A stretch of DNA of 64,000 nucleotides. Origin: Flavobacteriaceae bacterium UBA3611. GTDB lineage: Bacteria > Bacteroidota > Bacteroidia > Flavobacteriales > Flavobacteriaceae. The DNA lies in the NCBI GenBank assembly GCA_002375495.1, contig DFLU01000010.1, positions 553,409 through 617,408 of the forward strand, read 5' to 3'. Below are positions 1 to 7,864 of this stretch, piece after piece; positions within the stretch are counted from its first letter, which is position 1; each line of letters starts with the position of its first letter. A program made the translations under genes and the position numbers. The notes under the pieces are model-generated. The model saw only the letters and a list, made by a program, of their open reading frames with translations, made no database searches and was not told where the DNA came from.

Positions 1-2717
1 GGCAACACATAGGTTTAAAAGATGTTGGGCAAATTGGTGCTGTTGAAATTGATCCCAAGAATTCAAATGTTGTATGGGTGGCCGCCATCGGAAATGCCTT
101 CAGAAATAATAAAGAACGCGGCATTTACAAGTCGGAAAATGGAGGAAATACTTGGGAGCAGGTTTTATTCGTTTCCGAAGAAACAGGTTTTTCAGACCTT
201 GAACTACACCCTAAAAAACCGAAAATTGTATACGCAGCCGCTTGGAAAGGACAACGAAAGCCATGGACCATCATCTCTGGTGGAACCAATGCTGAGGGGG
301 GAATTTACAAATCTGAAAATGGCGGAAAAGATTGGGAAAAACTTGAAAACGGTCTGCCCACAGGGCTCATCGGAAAAATCGATTTGGCTGTCTCACCCGC
401 AGACCCCAACGTATTGTATGCTGTAATTGAAGCAGAAGGAGATGCGCGCGGACTCTATCGCTCTGACGATGAAGGAAAATCGTTTGTACAAATTTCAGAC
501 GATATCCGTCTTGTAAATCGACCGTTCTACTATACCAATATTGAAACCGATCCTACCAATGCCGATATTGTATTTTCGAATGCCAATCCTATTATGAAAT
601 CGCTAGACGGCGGTAAGACCTGGAAAGAAATGAGCGTTCCGCATGGCGATAACCACGACATTTGGTTAAACCCTAACAATCCAGATTTACTTATTCAAGC
701 TAACGATGGAGGCGCTAACGTAAGCCACAATGGAGGTAAAACATGGTCTACACAGTTCAATCAACCTACGGCAGAGCTATATCAAGTTGAAGTAGACGAC
801 CAATACCCGTATTGGTTATATGCAGGACAGCAAGACAACTCATCTACCATTGCCGTGCCTAGTTTCCCACCCAATTCGGTGCAAAACCCAGAAACAGGAT
901 GGCTCATCAATACAGGGGGTTGTGAAACAGGTCCGGGAGTACCAAAACCGGGCGACCATAATATTGTGTATGCCAATTGTAAAGGTCGTTTTAGTGTGTT
1001 CGATAAACGTACGGGTACTGAAAAAGGGTATTATGTTGGGGCATCTAATATTTATGGACACAACCCGAAAGATTTGGAATACCGCTTTCAACGGGTTGCT
1101 CCGATTCATGTATCACCGCACAACCCGAATGTGGTCTACCATGGATCGCAATTTTTACATAAAACCACCAATGAAGGCTTGGCTTGGGAAACCATTTCGC
1201 CAGACCTAACTGCTTTTGAAGCCGATAAACAAGTCATTTCCGGGAGTCCGATTACTAGAGATATTACTGGCGAAGAGTACTACAGCACCTTGTATTCCAT
1301 TCAAGAATCACCATTGGTAGAAGGGCTTATTTGGACGGGCGCTAACGACGGAGTGGTTTCAGTGACCAAAGATGGCGGACAAAATTGGGCGAACGTAACA
1401 CCAAGTTCACTTCCAAAAGGTGGTAGGGTAGAATCTATAGCGCCTTCTCACTTTAATCCAGCCAAAGCATACATTGCGGTAGACATGCACCTGATGGGTG
1501 ATGCGAGTCCTTATTTATACCGTACTACCGACTATGGTGCTTCGTGGACGCTACTTTCAAACGGAACCAATGGGATTCCTTCAAATGTGACCACACGGGT
1601 GTTGAGAGAAGACCCGGTACGAGAAGGTTTGCTCTATGCAGGAACCGAATCTGGAGTGTTTATTTCATTTAACGATGGTCTCACGTGGCAGAAATTTCAG
1701 CAGAATTTACCCGTGACCCCAATTACCGATTTAAAAATTTTTAGAGGCGACCTGATTGTGAGTACCATGGGGCGTGGCTTTTGGATTCTGGACGACATTA
1801 CAGCTTTGCGCCAAACAGAAATCAGTATGCTAAACGATACGCCAGTGCTGTTTAAACCAGACACCACAATCCGTTATCGCTATCCGACAGTGCGAGGGAT
1901 TTCAAATTTACAGTACCCAAGCACCCGTGTGATTTTAGACTATTTTATTCCGAAGAATTACAGCGGAAGCATCCAACTCGATATTTTAGGTGAAAATGGG
2001 CAACCTATTACCACTATTTTGAGTGATAGCACCCTGTTGAAAGCCATTGGGAATATTTCTGACGATAAGAAAGTAGATGAAATAGAAGAAGAAATTGAAG
2101 AACAAGAGGGAGTTTCCGAAGTAACAGAAGTGGAAGACATGCAATTGAGCCAGATTTTTCGATATACTGACGATAAGTTGAGCTCAAAACCAGGCTTACA
2201 CCGTTTTGATTGGAATTTGAGACAGCGCGGGGCGTGGGATAAAGACTTAAAACGCCGTTATAAACGTGGTCCTATGGTGCCACCCGGAAATTACATAGCA
2301 AAATTAACGGTAGGAGCACAGGTGCTAGAACAGCCATTTACCATCCTGCCAGACCCTCGGGTAACGGCACAAGGCTTTACGGAAGCCGATATGGCAACGC
2401 AGATTGCTTTTCAGAATAAAGTAATCGATTTACTATCGGAAGCAAAGCAGTTGGCAGCCGATTTAGAAACGCAGCGAGACAATTTAACCGAGAACAACGC
2501 GAGTCCAGACCCCAATACTGTTTCAAAAATAGAAACGGCGCTTAGTACGTTAAAAAATGCCGAAGGTGCTTATCCGCAGCAAATGTTGGTATCACAAATT
2601 GGTTATTTGCTGAACATGGTAAGCGGTGCAGACCAATTGCCAGGGGAGGAAGCGAAAGAGCGCTATTCTGAACTTTCTTCAGCCTTGGCTGAAGTACGAC
2701 AAAACGCAGGAATGTAG
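1..2717 (+). CDS. Secreted VPS10/BNR (Asp-box) beta-propeller protein, 5' truncated
   Basis: The reading frame is open to the left edge (it reads in from base 3), so the N-terminus and any signal peptide lie outside the window. About 905 residues are visible. At least eight Asp-box-like motifs (S/T-x-D/N-x-G-x-T-W) recur roughly every 50-100 residues, for example YKSENGGNTWEQ, KSLDGGKTWKEM, VSHNGGKTWS and VTKDGGQNWA. This is typical of the sortilin/VPS10-type propellers common in flavobacterial exoproteomes. After the propeller (about residue 600 of the visible part) comes a beta-rich region ending near FTILPDPRV, then a helical tail. No sialidase-type catalytic residues were recognised, so enzymatic activity is not claimed. 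It converges with the next gene 10 bp away. The family is fairly secure; the function (surface binding or degradation) is inference. Confidence 0.85.
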   Translation, partial: QHIGLKDVGQIGAVEIDPKNSNVVWVAAIGNAFRNNKERGIYKSENGGNTWEQVLFVSEETGFSDLELHPKKPKIVYAAAWKGQRKPWTIISGGTNAEGGIYKSENGGKDWEKLENGLPTGLIGKIDLAVSPADPNVLYAVIEAEGDARGLYRSDDEGKSFVQISDDIRLVNRPFYYTNIETDPTNADIVFSNANPIMKSLDGGKTWKEMSVPHGDNHDIWLNPNNPDLLIQANDGGANVSHNGGKTWSTQFNQPTAELYQVEVDDQYPYWLYAGQQDNSSTIAVPSFPPNSVQNPETGWLINTGGCETGPGVPKPGDHNIVYANCKGRFSVFDKRTGTEKGYYVGASNIYGHNPKDLEYRFQRVAPIHVSPHNPNVVYHGSQFLHKTTNEGLAWETISPDLTAFEADKQVISGSPITRDITGEEYYSTLYSIQESPLVEGLIWTGANDGVVSVTKDGGQNWANVTPSSLPKGGRVESIAPSHFNPAKAYIAVDMHLMGDASPYLYRTTDYGASWTLLSNGTNGIPSNVTTRVLREDPVREGLLYAGTESGVFISFNDGLTWQKFQQNLPVTPITDLKIFRGDLIVSTMGRGFWILDDITALRQTEISMLNDTPVLFKPDTTIRYRYPTVRGISNLQYPSTRVILDYFIPKNYSGSIQLDILGENGQPITTILSDSTLLKAIGNISDDKKVDEIEEEIEEQEGVSEVTEVEDMQLSQIFRYTDDKLSSKPGLHRFDWNLRQRGAWDKDLKRRYKRGPMVPPGNYIAKLTVGAQVLEQPFTILPDPRVTAQGFTEADMATQIAFQNKVIDLLSEAKQLAADLETQRDNLTENNASPDPNTVSKIETALSTLKNAEGAYPQQMLVSQIGYLLNMVSGADQLPGEEAKERYSELSSALAEVRQNAGM

Positions 2718-2726
2718 GTGTTGCAG

Positions 2727-3326
2727 TTAGTTTTCACAATAGCCGTCACGAATGGCAAAGCTTTGCAATGTATCCCAAATTGGAGTATCTGGAGCGCTGG
2801 GTGAAAACAAAAAGACTAAAATAACCTTGCCATTCTGTGTACATCGTTGTTGTGTTACTGAAAGGTGAAGTGTCATCATTTTTTTGGTCTTAAAATTATC
2901 GAACGTACGCACTTTACCAACAGCTGTACTACTTTCAGAATTTTGTTGTGTAGTCACCACAACTGTAGTAGATGGTAATTTAGGCGGTACTATGGTATCT
3001 TTTGGCACGCCCATGAGTCCGTTAAAGTAGAGCGTGAGATTGTGTTCTAGTTTCGTTTCATCGAGTAATTGTTCAGAATCTATTTCCCAGACAAATAGGT
3101 ACGACCAAAATTCTGGATTCTCAATTTGCGACCATCCCGGGGGGAAATAGGCTTCTTCAATACCAGAGACGGTCATTTCTTGTGCAAATCCGGTAGGGAG
3201 TTTAAAATGCTCTACACCCCAATCTAAATCGTTTTGTAGCAAGAGTGGTTGTTGTGATTTATTTTCTTGCGCAACTACAGCAAGGGAGCAAAAGAGTAAT
3301 AAAATGATGCGGCAGAAATATTTCAT
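2727..3326 (-). CDS. Secreted protein of unknown function, paralogue of the gene at 9882-10484
   Basis: 199 residues from the ATG at 3326. A longer frame to 3383 is possible, but it runs into yceI and would put 19 residues before the signal peptide, so the shorter start is preferred. The protein has a signal peptide (MKYFCRIILLLFCSLAVVAQ) and no recognised domain. It resembles the protein at 9882-10484 along its length: both have a tryptophan-containing LDWG/SNWG segment near the mature N-terminus, an EFW...L.NL..YFNGLM block, and a C-terminal block with FDNFKTKKMMTLHL, a conserved Cys, VFLFSPSAPDTPIWD and a final Cys. It begins 10 bp after yceI ends, so the two are probably one transcript. 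Function unknown; probably periplasmic or outer-membrane associated. Confidence 0.8.
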   Translation of the reverse strand: MKYFCRIILLLFCSLAVVAQENKSQQPLLLQNDLDWGVEHFKLPTGFAQEMTVSGIEEAYFPPGWSQIENPEFWSYLFVWEIDSEQLLDETKLEHNLTLYFNGLMGVPKDTIVPPKLPSTTVVVTTQQNSESSTAVGKVRTFDNFKTKKMMTLHLSVTQQRCTQNGKVILVFLFSPSAPDTPIWDTLQSFAIRDGYCEN

Positions 3327-3336
3327 AGAATGGCGT

Positions 3337-3894
3337 TTAAAATTGTAAGGTAACATAAAGTTCGATAGCATCAGAAATGGCATGTTCTTTCACTTTGTTA
3401 TCGTGCGTAATTCCCCAGCGGGTGCGGTCTATTTTTAATTGGACGTACATTTTTTCTTGTTCCGGATACACTTCAGGCCAGAACTCTACGGGTTTTGTAA
3501 TTCCTTTGATCGTGAGATCTCCGAACATTCTATGCCGATTTTCATTTGGAAAAAATTCTACGGAAGTAATCACTAATTTGGCTTCAGGAAATTTGTTAAC
3601 GTCAAAGAAGTCTGCATTTCGCAGGTGTTCTACGGGACCAATTCCTTTCTCATATTCTTCGTTTGTAATGGTGGTCATGTCTATTAGAAAGTTTCCGCCA
3701 CTGATGTTTCCGTCAGAAGTTTGTAATTCTCCTCCTGTGAATTGCACCGTTCCTGTATGTTCGCTAAACAGAAACGAATATTTGCCAATCCATTTAATAG
3801 CACTCTTTTCGGTGTTTAACTGATACGTTTTTTGAGATTGCCCCGTCATTACTAGACCGGACATGATGATGAATGTAATAAGTAATTTTTGCAT
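3337..3894 (-). CDS. YceI-family periplasmic lipid-binding-like protein
   Basis: 185 residues with a signal peptide ending at GQSQ. The body shows YceI features: TYQLNTEKSAIKWIGKYSF at the start, GTVQFTGGELQ, the FLIDMTTITN strand, a HLRNADFFDVNKFPEAKL block, then GDLTIKGITKPVEF and a C-terminal RTRWGI. YceI proteins form an extended lipocalin-like barrel that binds isoprenoid or other amphiphilic chains. It is the first gene of a two-gene operon with the unknown protein at 2727-3326 and is divergent from the membrane-anchored winged-helix regulator at 4011. Its upstream region has a TAnnTTTG -7 box and three 11-bp-phased TGTCA-type repeats, which suggests control by that regulator. Family call is secure; the ligand is unknown. 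Confidence 0.92.
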   Translation of the reverse strand: MQKLLITFIIMSGLVMTGQSQKTYQLNTEKSAIKWIGKYSFLFSEHTGTVQFTGGELQTSDGNISGGNFLIDMTTITNEEYEKGIGPVEHLRNADFFDVNKFPEAKLVITSVEFFPNENRHRMFGDLTIKGITKPVEFWPEVYPEQEKMYVQLKIDRTRWGITHDNKVKEHAISDAIELYVTLQF

Positions 3895-3913
3895 GTCGAT
3901 TTATATTTTGATT

Positions 3914-3921
3914 CAAACCTA
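3914..3921 (-). promoter_or_regulatory. Bacteroidota -7 box (TAGGTTTG) of the yceI operon
   Basis: On the minus strand this reads TAGGTTTG, an exact match to TAnnTTTG, 19 bp upstream of the yceI ATG. The expected -33 position falls inside the adjacent TGTCA repeats. Its geometry relative to those repeats is identical to the promoter at 10499-10506. Confidence 0.75.
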
Positions 3922-3940
3922 CAGCGGTGAGTTCTAGAAA

Positions 3941-3973
3941 GTGTCAAAAGAATGTAAAAGAAGTGTCAACACC
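3941..3973. promoter_or_regulatory. Three 11-bp direct repeats (GTGTCAA type), probable operator
   Basis: The plus strand reads GTGTCAAAAGA, ATGTAAAAGAA, GTGTCAACACC as three consecutive 11-bp units; the middle unit is the weakest. Direct repeats of TGTCA at 11-bp period are the hallmark of Pho-box-like sites bound head-to-tail by OmpR/PhoB-type winged helices. The array begins 19 bp upstream of the yceI -7 box and lies 37 bp before the ATG of the divergent PhoB-type regulator, so it could serve both genes. The second instance is at 10526-10558. Which protein binds is inference. Confidence 0.7.
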
Positions 3974-4010
3974 TGTGAAATCTCACTAAATTGCCTGTTA
4001 TTTGCAGGAA

Positions 4011-4871
4011 ATGAGACAAAATAATAGTAGACATCTTTTTATTTTAATCTTTTGTTTGATCCTTTTTGCAGGTTCATGCACTACGGAAACGCCAACGAAT
4101 GAATTTTCGGAACGTGTAAAAGTTGCGTTGCGCGCGGTGGGTAACGATGTGCTATTATCCCAGAATGACACCGTCTCGTTGGTACTGCCCGTTTTACAAC
4201 TTGAATCGAATGTTTTTGAACTTTCTTTTGAAAAACCCTTAGCCTTCGATCCTGGTAACCTGAATGCTGCCGTAGCCAATAGTTTTAGTAAGGCATCGCT
4301 GCCGAAAGATTATCGGGTTGCAGTGTTGAATTGTACCGATGGCGAAGTAGCCTATAGTTTTGAAATGCGCAGTACTATTGAAAACAGTCTGGTGCCATGC
4401 GGCGGAAGACTCCTGCCAGAAGCATGCTACACCATAGAAGTAACGTTCACCTCACAGCAAGTTGATGCATCTGGCAATCCAGCCATTTTTTATATCCTAG
4501 TGTTTTTGGTCATCATATTTTTGGCTTTCGTTTTTTATAGTAGATACCATGCTTTTAGGCAAGGCGATACTCCACATAACGGAACCTTACTAGGAAGCTT
4601 TACCTTTTATCCCGAACAGAATAAATTGGTAAAAGAGGCAGAGGAGATTAGTTTATCGCGAAAAGAGTGCGAGTTGTTGGCACTATTTATTGCCAAACCC
4701 AACGAGGTGATTAAGCGTGAAGAACTTACCAAAAAAGTATGGGAAGACAATGGCGTGATTGTAGGTCGTAGTTTGGATACATATATTTCAAAACTACGGA
4801 AGAAATTACAAGACGACCCGTCTATTAAGCTTACCAACGTACACGGGGTAGGGTATAAATTAGAGGTGTAG
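4011..4871 (+). CDS. Membrane-anchored one-component regulator with C-terminal OmpR/PhoB winged helix
   Basis: 286 residues from the ATG at 4011; a TTG nine bases earlier is possible. N-terminal hydrophobic leader with a lipobox-like end (LFAGSC), then a sensor-like region of about 130 residues with three cysteines (NC, PC, AC), a transmembrane helix around residues 162-182 (FYILVFLVIIFLAFVFY), and a cytoplasmic winged helix from about 205. The latter has LSRKECELLALFIAKPNEV, the recognition-helix region NGVIVGRSLDTYISKLRKKL and the terminal wing VHGVGYKL. There is no receiver domain. This is a ToxR-like logic with the topology inverted: sensor N-terminal and outside, DNA-binding domain C-terminal and inside. 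It is divergent from yceI across 116 bp holding TGTCA repeats, so autoregulation and control of yceI are likely. The signal sensed is unknown. Confidence 0.85.
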   Translation: MRQNNSRHLFILIFCLILFAGSCTTETPTNEFSERVKVALRAVGNDVLLSQNDTVSLVLPVLQLESNVFELSFEKPLAFDPGNLNAAVANSFSKASLPKDYRVAVLNCTDGEVAYSFEMRSTIENSLVPCGGRLLPEACYTIEVTFTSQQVDASGNPAIFYILVFLVIIFLAFVFYSRYHAFRQGDTPHNGTLLGSFTFYPEQNKLVKEAEEISLSRKECELLALFIAKPNEVIKREELTKKVWEDNGVIVGRSLDTYISKLRKKLQDDPSIKLTNVHGVGYKLEV

Positions 4872-4892
4872 CTTTTATTTAACAATAAATAC

Positions 4893-5672
4893 TTATTGCT
4901 TGATTACTTTACTGAAAGCCACCCGATTTCCAACGGGCACAGCTACAAAATACATTCCGCTAGGAATTGCTTGAATATCTAGACTGCCATTCTCCAGTGC
5001 TTTTGTGAATAGTTGCTTTCCTGTAATTGAATATAGCGTGACCATTTCCGAAGTGAAGCCACGGAAATACAAAGTTTCTGAGGTCGGATTTGGGTACGCA
5101 ACCACCGATTGAGTGGCTATTTCATCTATAGAAAGTGACGCACCGTTAAATGCAAGCCTGAAGTAATAGTCTAATTTATTCGGTTCAAAATTTTGTATTT
5201 CACCAAATTGGTTCAAGGCAGCTCCATTGGGGTAGGGGTCTCCAGAAGAAAAAGCCGTACCAAGAACGTATACAGAAGAGCCCGTATTCCAGAAACGCAT
5301 GCTGTAGATCTGGTTTTGTGTTACATTTAGAGTTGTTCCAGTGCCTGTAGTGAGATCAATTAACAGCGGGCCAGGACCATTTATAGCAATATTATCTACC
5401 GTCCACATTAAATTAATAAAGCCTTGGCTGCTGTCGTAGAGCTCGAATTTCATAACGGCATTTGACCCAGCGAACACATTGAGTTCAACCTTATCGATCG
5501 TGCCTGTTTCACAAGCCATAAATTGTTGCCCCATGCTCGACCCAATATTGGGCCCTTGATTACCTGTGATAGTCAGTTGTTCTTCGATGCACTGTGAATG
5601 CCCAGTTGTAGTAAACACCATAATTAAAAAAAGAAATAGGGGAGCTGTTGCTACTTTTTGGAAATATTTCAT
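4893..5672 (-). CDS. Secreted protein with type IX secretion (Por) C-terminal sorting domain
   Basis: 259 residues. Signal peptide ending near TTGHSQ, a beta-rich cargo domain of about 160 residues resembling a jelly-roll adhesin (FELYDSSQG, YSMRFWNTGSSVY), and a terminal sorting domain from about residue 185. That domain has VVAYPNPTSETLYF, VTLYSITGKQLF, IPSGMYFVAV and KVIKQ, the classic type A T9SS signature. The sorting domain directs export by the T9SS and anchoring to A-LPS at the cell surface. No catalytic motif was recognised. It stands alone between the regulator gene (convergent, 21 bp apart) and the DEAD-box helicase gene (divergent). The sorting call is secure; the cargo function is unknown. 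Confidence 0.88.
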   Translation of the reverse strand: MKYFQKVATAPLFLFLIMVFTTTGHSQCIEEQLTITGNQGPNIGSSMGQQFMACETGTIDKVELNVFAGSNAVMKFELYDSSQGFINLMWTVDNIAINGPGPLLIDLTTGTGTTLNVTQNQIYSMRFWNTGSSVYVLGTAFSSGDPYPNGAALNQFGEIQNFEPNKLDYYFRLAFNGASLSIDEIATQSVVAYPNPTSETLYFRGFTSEMVTLYSITGKQLFTKALENGSLDIQAIPSGMYFVAVPVGNRVAFSKVIKQ

Positions 5673-5816
5673 GACGCTTACGTTTTTTGGTTAGTGACAG
5701 AAAAGAACACTGCCGTAACATAAAGATAATCAATATATTAACACACTCAACATCCTGCTAGCAGATAGTTTCTAATTAGACATGCCGTAACTTTCGGCTG
5801 TTGCAGTTGAATACCG

Positions 5817-5824
5817 TACTTTTG
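5817..5824 (+). promoter_or_regulatory. -7 box (TACTTTTG) of the DEAD-box helicase gene
   Basis: An exact TAnnTTTG match 17 bp upstream of the ATG at 5842, followed by the CGG context often seen downstream of this box in flavobacteria. No convincing -33 TTTG was found at the usual distance. Confidence 0.65.
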
Positions 5825-5841
5825 CGGTTAAATTTAGTTGT

Positions 5842-7200
5842 ATGCAATCGTTTGACGATTTTAAGATTTCTACCCAACTTCAGTACGGGATTACCGATTT
5901 AGGATTCACTCAGCCTACACCTATTCAGGCTCAGGCGTTCCCTGTAATCGCGTCTGGTAAAGATGTGGTGGGTATCGCCCAAACGGGTACGGGAAAGACC
6001 TTTGCGTATATGTTACCCATCTTGCAAGGACTTCCGTTTTCCAAACAAAAGAATCCGCGTGTTTTAATTTTAGTACCAACCCGAGAATTGGTGGTTCAGG
6101 TGGTTGCTGAAATTGAAAAATTTAGTAAATACCTTACCAATCGTGTATTAGGAGTGTACGGTGGCACCAATATTAACAATCAAAAAGCCGCTTTGGCCGA
6201 AGGCCAAGATATCGTGGTCGCTACTCCAGGACGTTTGTACGACCTTGTGTTGTCTAGAGCCATGCAACTAAAATCGATTAAAAAATTGGTAATCGATGAA
6301 GTTGATGTAATGTTAGACCTCGGATTTCGGTTTCAGCTTACGAATATCTTTGATTTATTGCCTAGACAACGGCAAAATATCATGTTTTCGGCAACCATGA
6401 CCGACGATATCGAAGCGCTCATCAACGACTTTTTTACCATGGCGCAGAAAATTTCCGTAGCAGTAAGCGGAACGCCTCTAGAAAACATAGAACAAAGCAG
6501 TTACTCGGTTCCAAATTTTTATACGAAGGTAAACCTGTTGGTTCATTTGCTAAAAGATAAAGAAACCTTTGAAAAGGTATTAATCTTTGTGGGGAACAAG
6601 CGTAGTGCAGACCGGTTGTTTGATGAATTAGAACAAGCTTTTAATGATGATGTTGCTGTGATTCATTCAAACAAAACACAAAATTACAGGCTGCGTGCTA
6701 TCGAGCAATTTGATACTGGAGAAAATAGAATGTTGGTGACCACCGATGTAATGGCACGTGGTATCGACTTACATTTGATTACCCATGTCATCAATTTTGA
6801 CACTCCAAATTTCCCTGAAAATTATATGCACCGTATTGGAAGAACCGGTCGTGCAGAACAAAAAGGAACATCGATTTTATTTTATTCTGAAGCAGAGGAA
6901 GCTGCAAAAAAAGCCATTGAAGCGCTAATGGATATGGAGATTCCCGTACAAGCGCTTCCTACGGAGGTTGAAATTTCTAAAGAACTTACTCCAGAAGAGC
7001 AACCTAAAGTCATCGAGCCTAACAATCCGCATAAACATCCCGCCCAAGAAGAACGCGGTGCCAGTTTTCACGAAAAATCTAAAAAAAACAGTAGGACAAA
7101 CGAAGGAGGTTCGTACCGACGTAAAATCAAGGCCAAATACAAAAAACCGAAAACAAAGGGCGATAAAAACTTCAATAAGCGAAATAAAAAGCGGAAATAG
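5842..7200 (+). CDS. DEAD-box family ATP-dependent RNA helicase with DEVD motif II and basic tail
   Basis: 452 residues with all core motifs: Q motif (GFTQPTPIQ), motif I AQTGTGKT, Ia PTRELV, GG, Ib TPGR, III SAT, IV LIFVGNK, V TTDVMARGID and VI HRIGRTGR. Motif II reads DEVD (VIDEVDVMLD) instead of DEAD, around residue 154; substitution of the third residue is tolerated in some family members. After about residue 375 the tail is hydrophilic and very lysine-rich (PKTKGDKNFNKRNKKRK), as in RNA-binding tails. Expected role: unwinding of structured mRNA or ribosome assembly intermediates in the cytoplasm. The following gene, 90 bp downstream on the same strand, encodes a cold-shock-domain protein with its own promoter box, suggesting a cold or RNA-structure stress pair. 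Confidence 0.95.
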   Translation: MQSFDDFKISTQLQYGITDLGFTQPTPIQAQAFPVIASGKDVVGIAQTGTGKTFAYMLPILQGLPFSKQKNPRVLILVPTRELVVQVVAEIEKFSKYLTNRVLGVYGGTNINNQKAALAEGQDIVVATPGRLYDLVLSRAMQLKSIKKLVIDEVDVMLDLGFRFQLTNIFDLLPRQRQNIMFSATMTDDIEALINDFFTMAQKISVAVSGTPLENIEQSSYSVPNFYTKVNLLVHLLKDKETFEKVLIFVGNKRSADRLFDELEQAFNDDVAVIHSNKTQNYRLRAIEQFDTGENRMLVTTDVMARGIDLHLITHVINFDTPNFPENYMHRIGRTGRAEQKGTSILFYSEAEEAAKKAIEALMDMEIPVQALPTEVEISKELTPEEQPKVIEPNNPHKHPAQEERGASFHEKSKKNSRTNEGGSYRRKIKAKYKKPKTKGDKNFNKRNKKRK

Positions 7201-7244
7201 CACATTCTGTGCGTATTTCGTTGGTAAAGCTGTGTTTTATCCCA

Positions 7245-7252
7245 TATCTTTG
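7245..7252 (+). promoter_or_regulatory. -7 box (TATCTTTG) of the cold-shock-domain gene
   Basis: Exact TAnnTTTG match 38 bp upstream of the ATG at 7291. A TTG at 7221-7223 lies 21 bp upstream, compatible with the -33 element. The roughly 30-nt leader would be short, so no long cold-shock leader is evident. Confidence 0.65.
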
Positions 7253-7290
7253 GAGGGCAACTATGCACCCTAAAAAATTTAATGTAGCCA

Positions 7291-7755
7291 ATGGCAAAAT
7301 CGCAGCAAACATACAACAAGAGTGAGAAGGAAAAGAAACGTTTAAAAAAGCGTGAAGACAAAAAGAAGAAAATGGAAGCCCGAAAGGCCGAAAAAGAGAA
7401 GAACGGCTCGAGTGGAATTGAGTTTGCGTATGTCGATTTTAATGGAAATTTGACGGATACTCCGCCAGATCCTGCAAACAAAGTAAAAGTAGATGCCGAA
7501 GACATCGTAATTGGGGTTCCTAAAACTCCAGAAGAAGACAAAGTACCGTTTGATCCAACCCGAAAAGGAACCGTGAATTTCTTTGATACCTCTAAAGGTT
7601 TCGGTTTTATTATCGATTCAGAAAACAACGAAAAATACTTCACCCATGTAAGTGGTCTCATCGACACCATTGCTGAAAACGATAATGTGATCTTCGAACT
7701 TGAAAAAGGAACTCGTGGTATGAACGCCGTTCGTGTGAAATTAGACAAGGCTTAG
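7291..7755 (+). CDS. Cold-shock-domain nucleic-acid-binding protein with basic N-terminal extension
   Basis: 154 residues. The first 35 residues are almost entirely K/R/E (KSEKEKKRLKKREDKKKKM), probably an RNA-binding or coiled extension. A linker with acidic and proline residues follows. The C-terminal 65 residues form a cold-shock OB-fold with GTVNFFDTSKGFGFI (RNP1-like KGFGFI), KYFTHVSGL (RNP2-like position, FTHVS) and VIFELEKGTRGMNAV. Classical CspA proteins are about 70 residues, so this is a long flavobacterial variant. It sits just downstream of a DEAD-box helicase and has its own promoter. Likely RNA chaperone. Confidence 0.92.
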   Translation: MAKSQQTYNKSEKEKKRLKKREDKKKKMEARKAEKEKNGSSGIEFAYVDFNGNLTDTPPDPANKVKVDAEDIVIGVPKTPEEDKVPFDPTRKGTVNFFDTSKGFGFIIDSENNEKYFTHVSGLIDTIAENDNVIFELEKGTRGMNAVRVKLDKA

Positions 7756-7835
7756 GAAGCGGTTGAATTCGTTAAAATTTCCGCAGCAACCCTTATAAAA
7801 TAACACAGACTATACAACGCAGTGCGATAAATGCA

Positions 7836-7843
7836 TATCTTTG
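7836..7843 (+). promoter_or_regulatory. -7 box (TATCTTTG) of the M13 peptidase gene
   Basis: Exact TAnnTTTG match 21 bp upstream of the ATG at 7865. It overlaps the alternative TTG start at 7841, which is therefore unlikely to be translated; this fixes the start at 7865. Confidence 0.65.
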
Positions 7844-7864
7844 GTTGAAACAACTCTCAACCGT

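Noticed and set aside
7068..7748. 226-residue minus-strand open frame opposite the helicase tail and cold-shock gene
   Set aside because: Antisense shadow of two well-supported genes, with phenylalanine/serine-rich composition caused by the lysine-rich sense strand.
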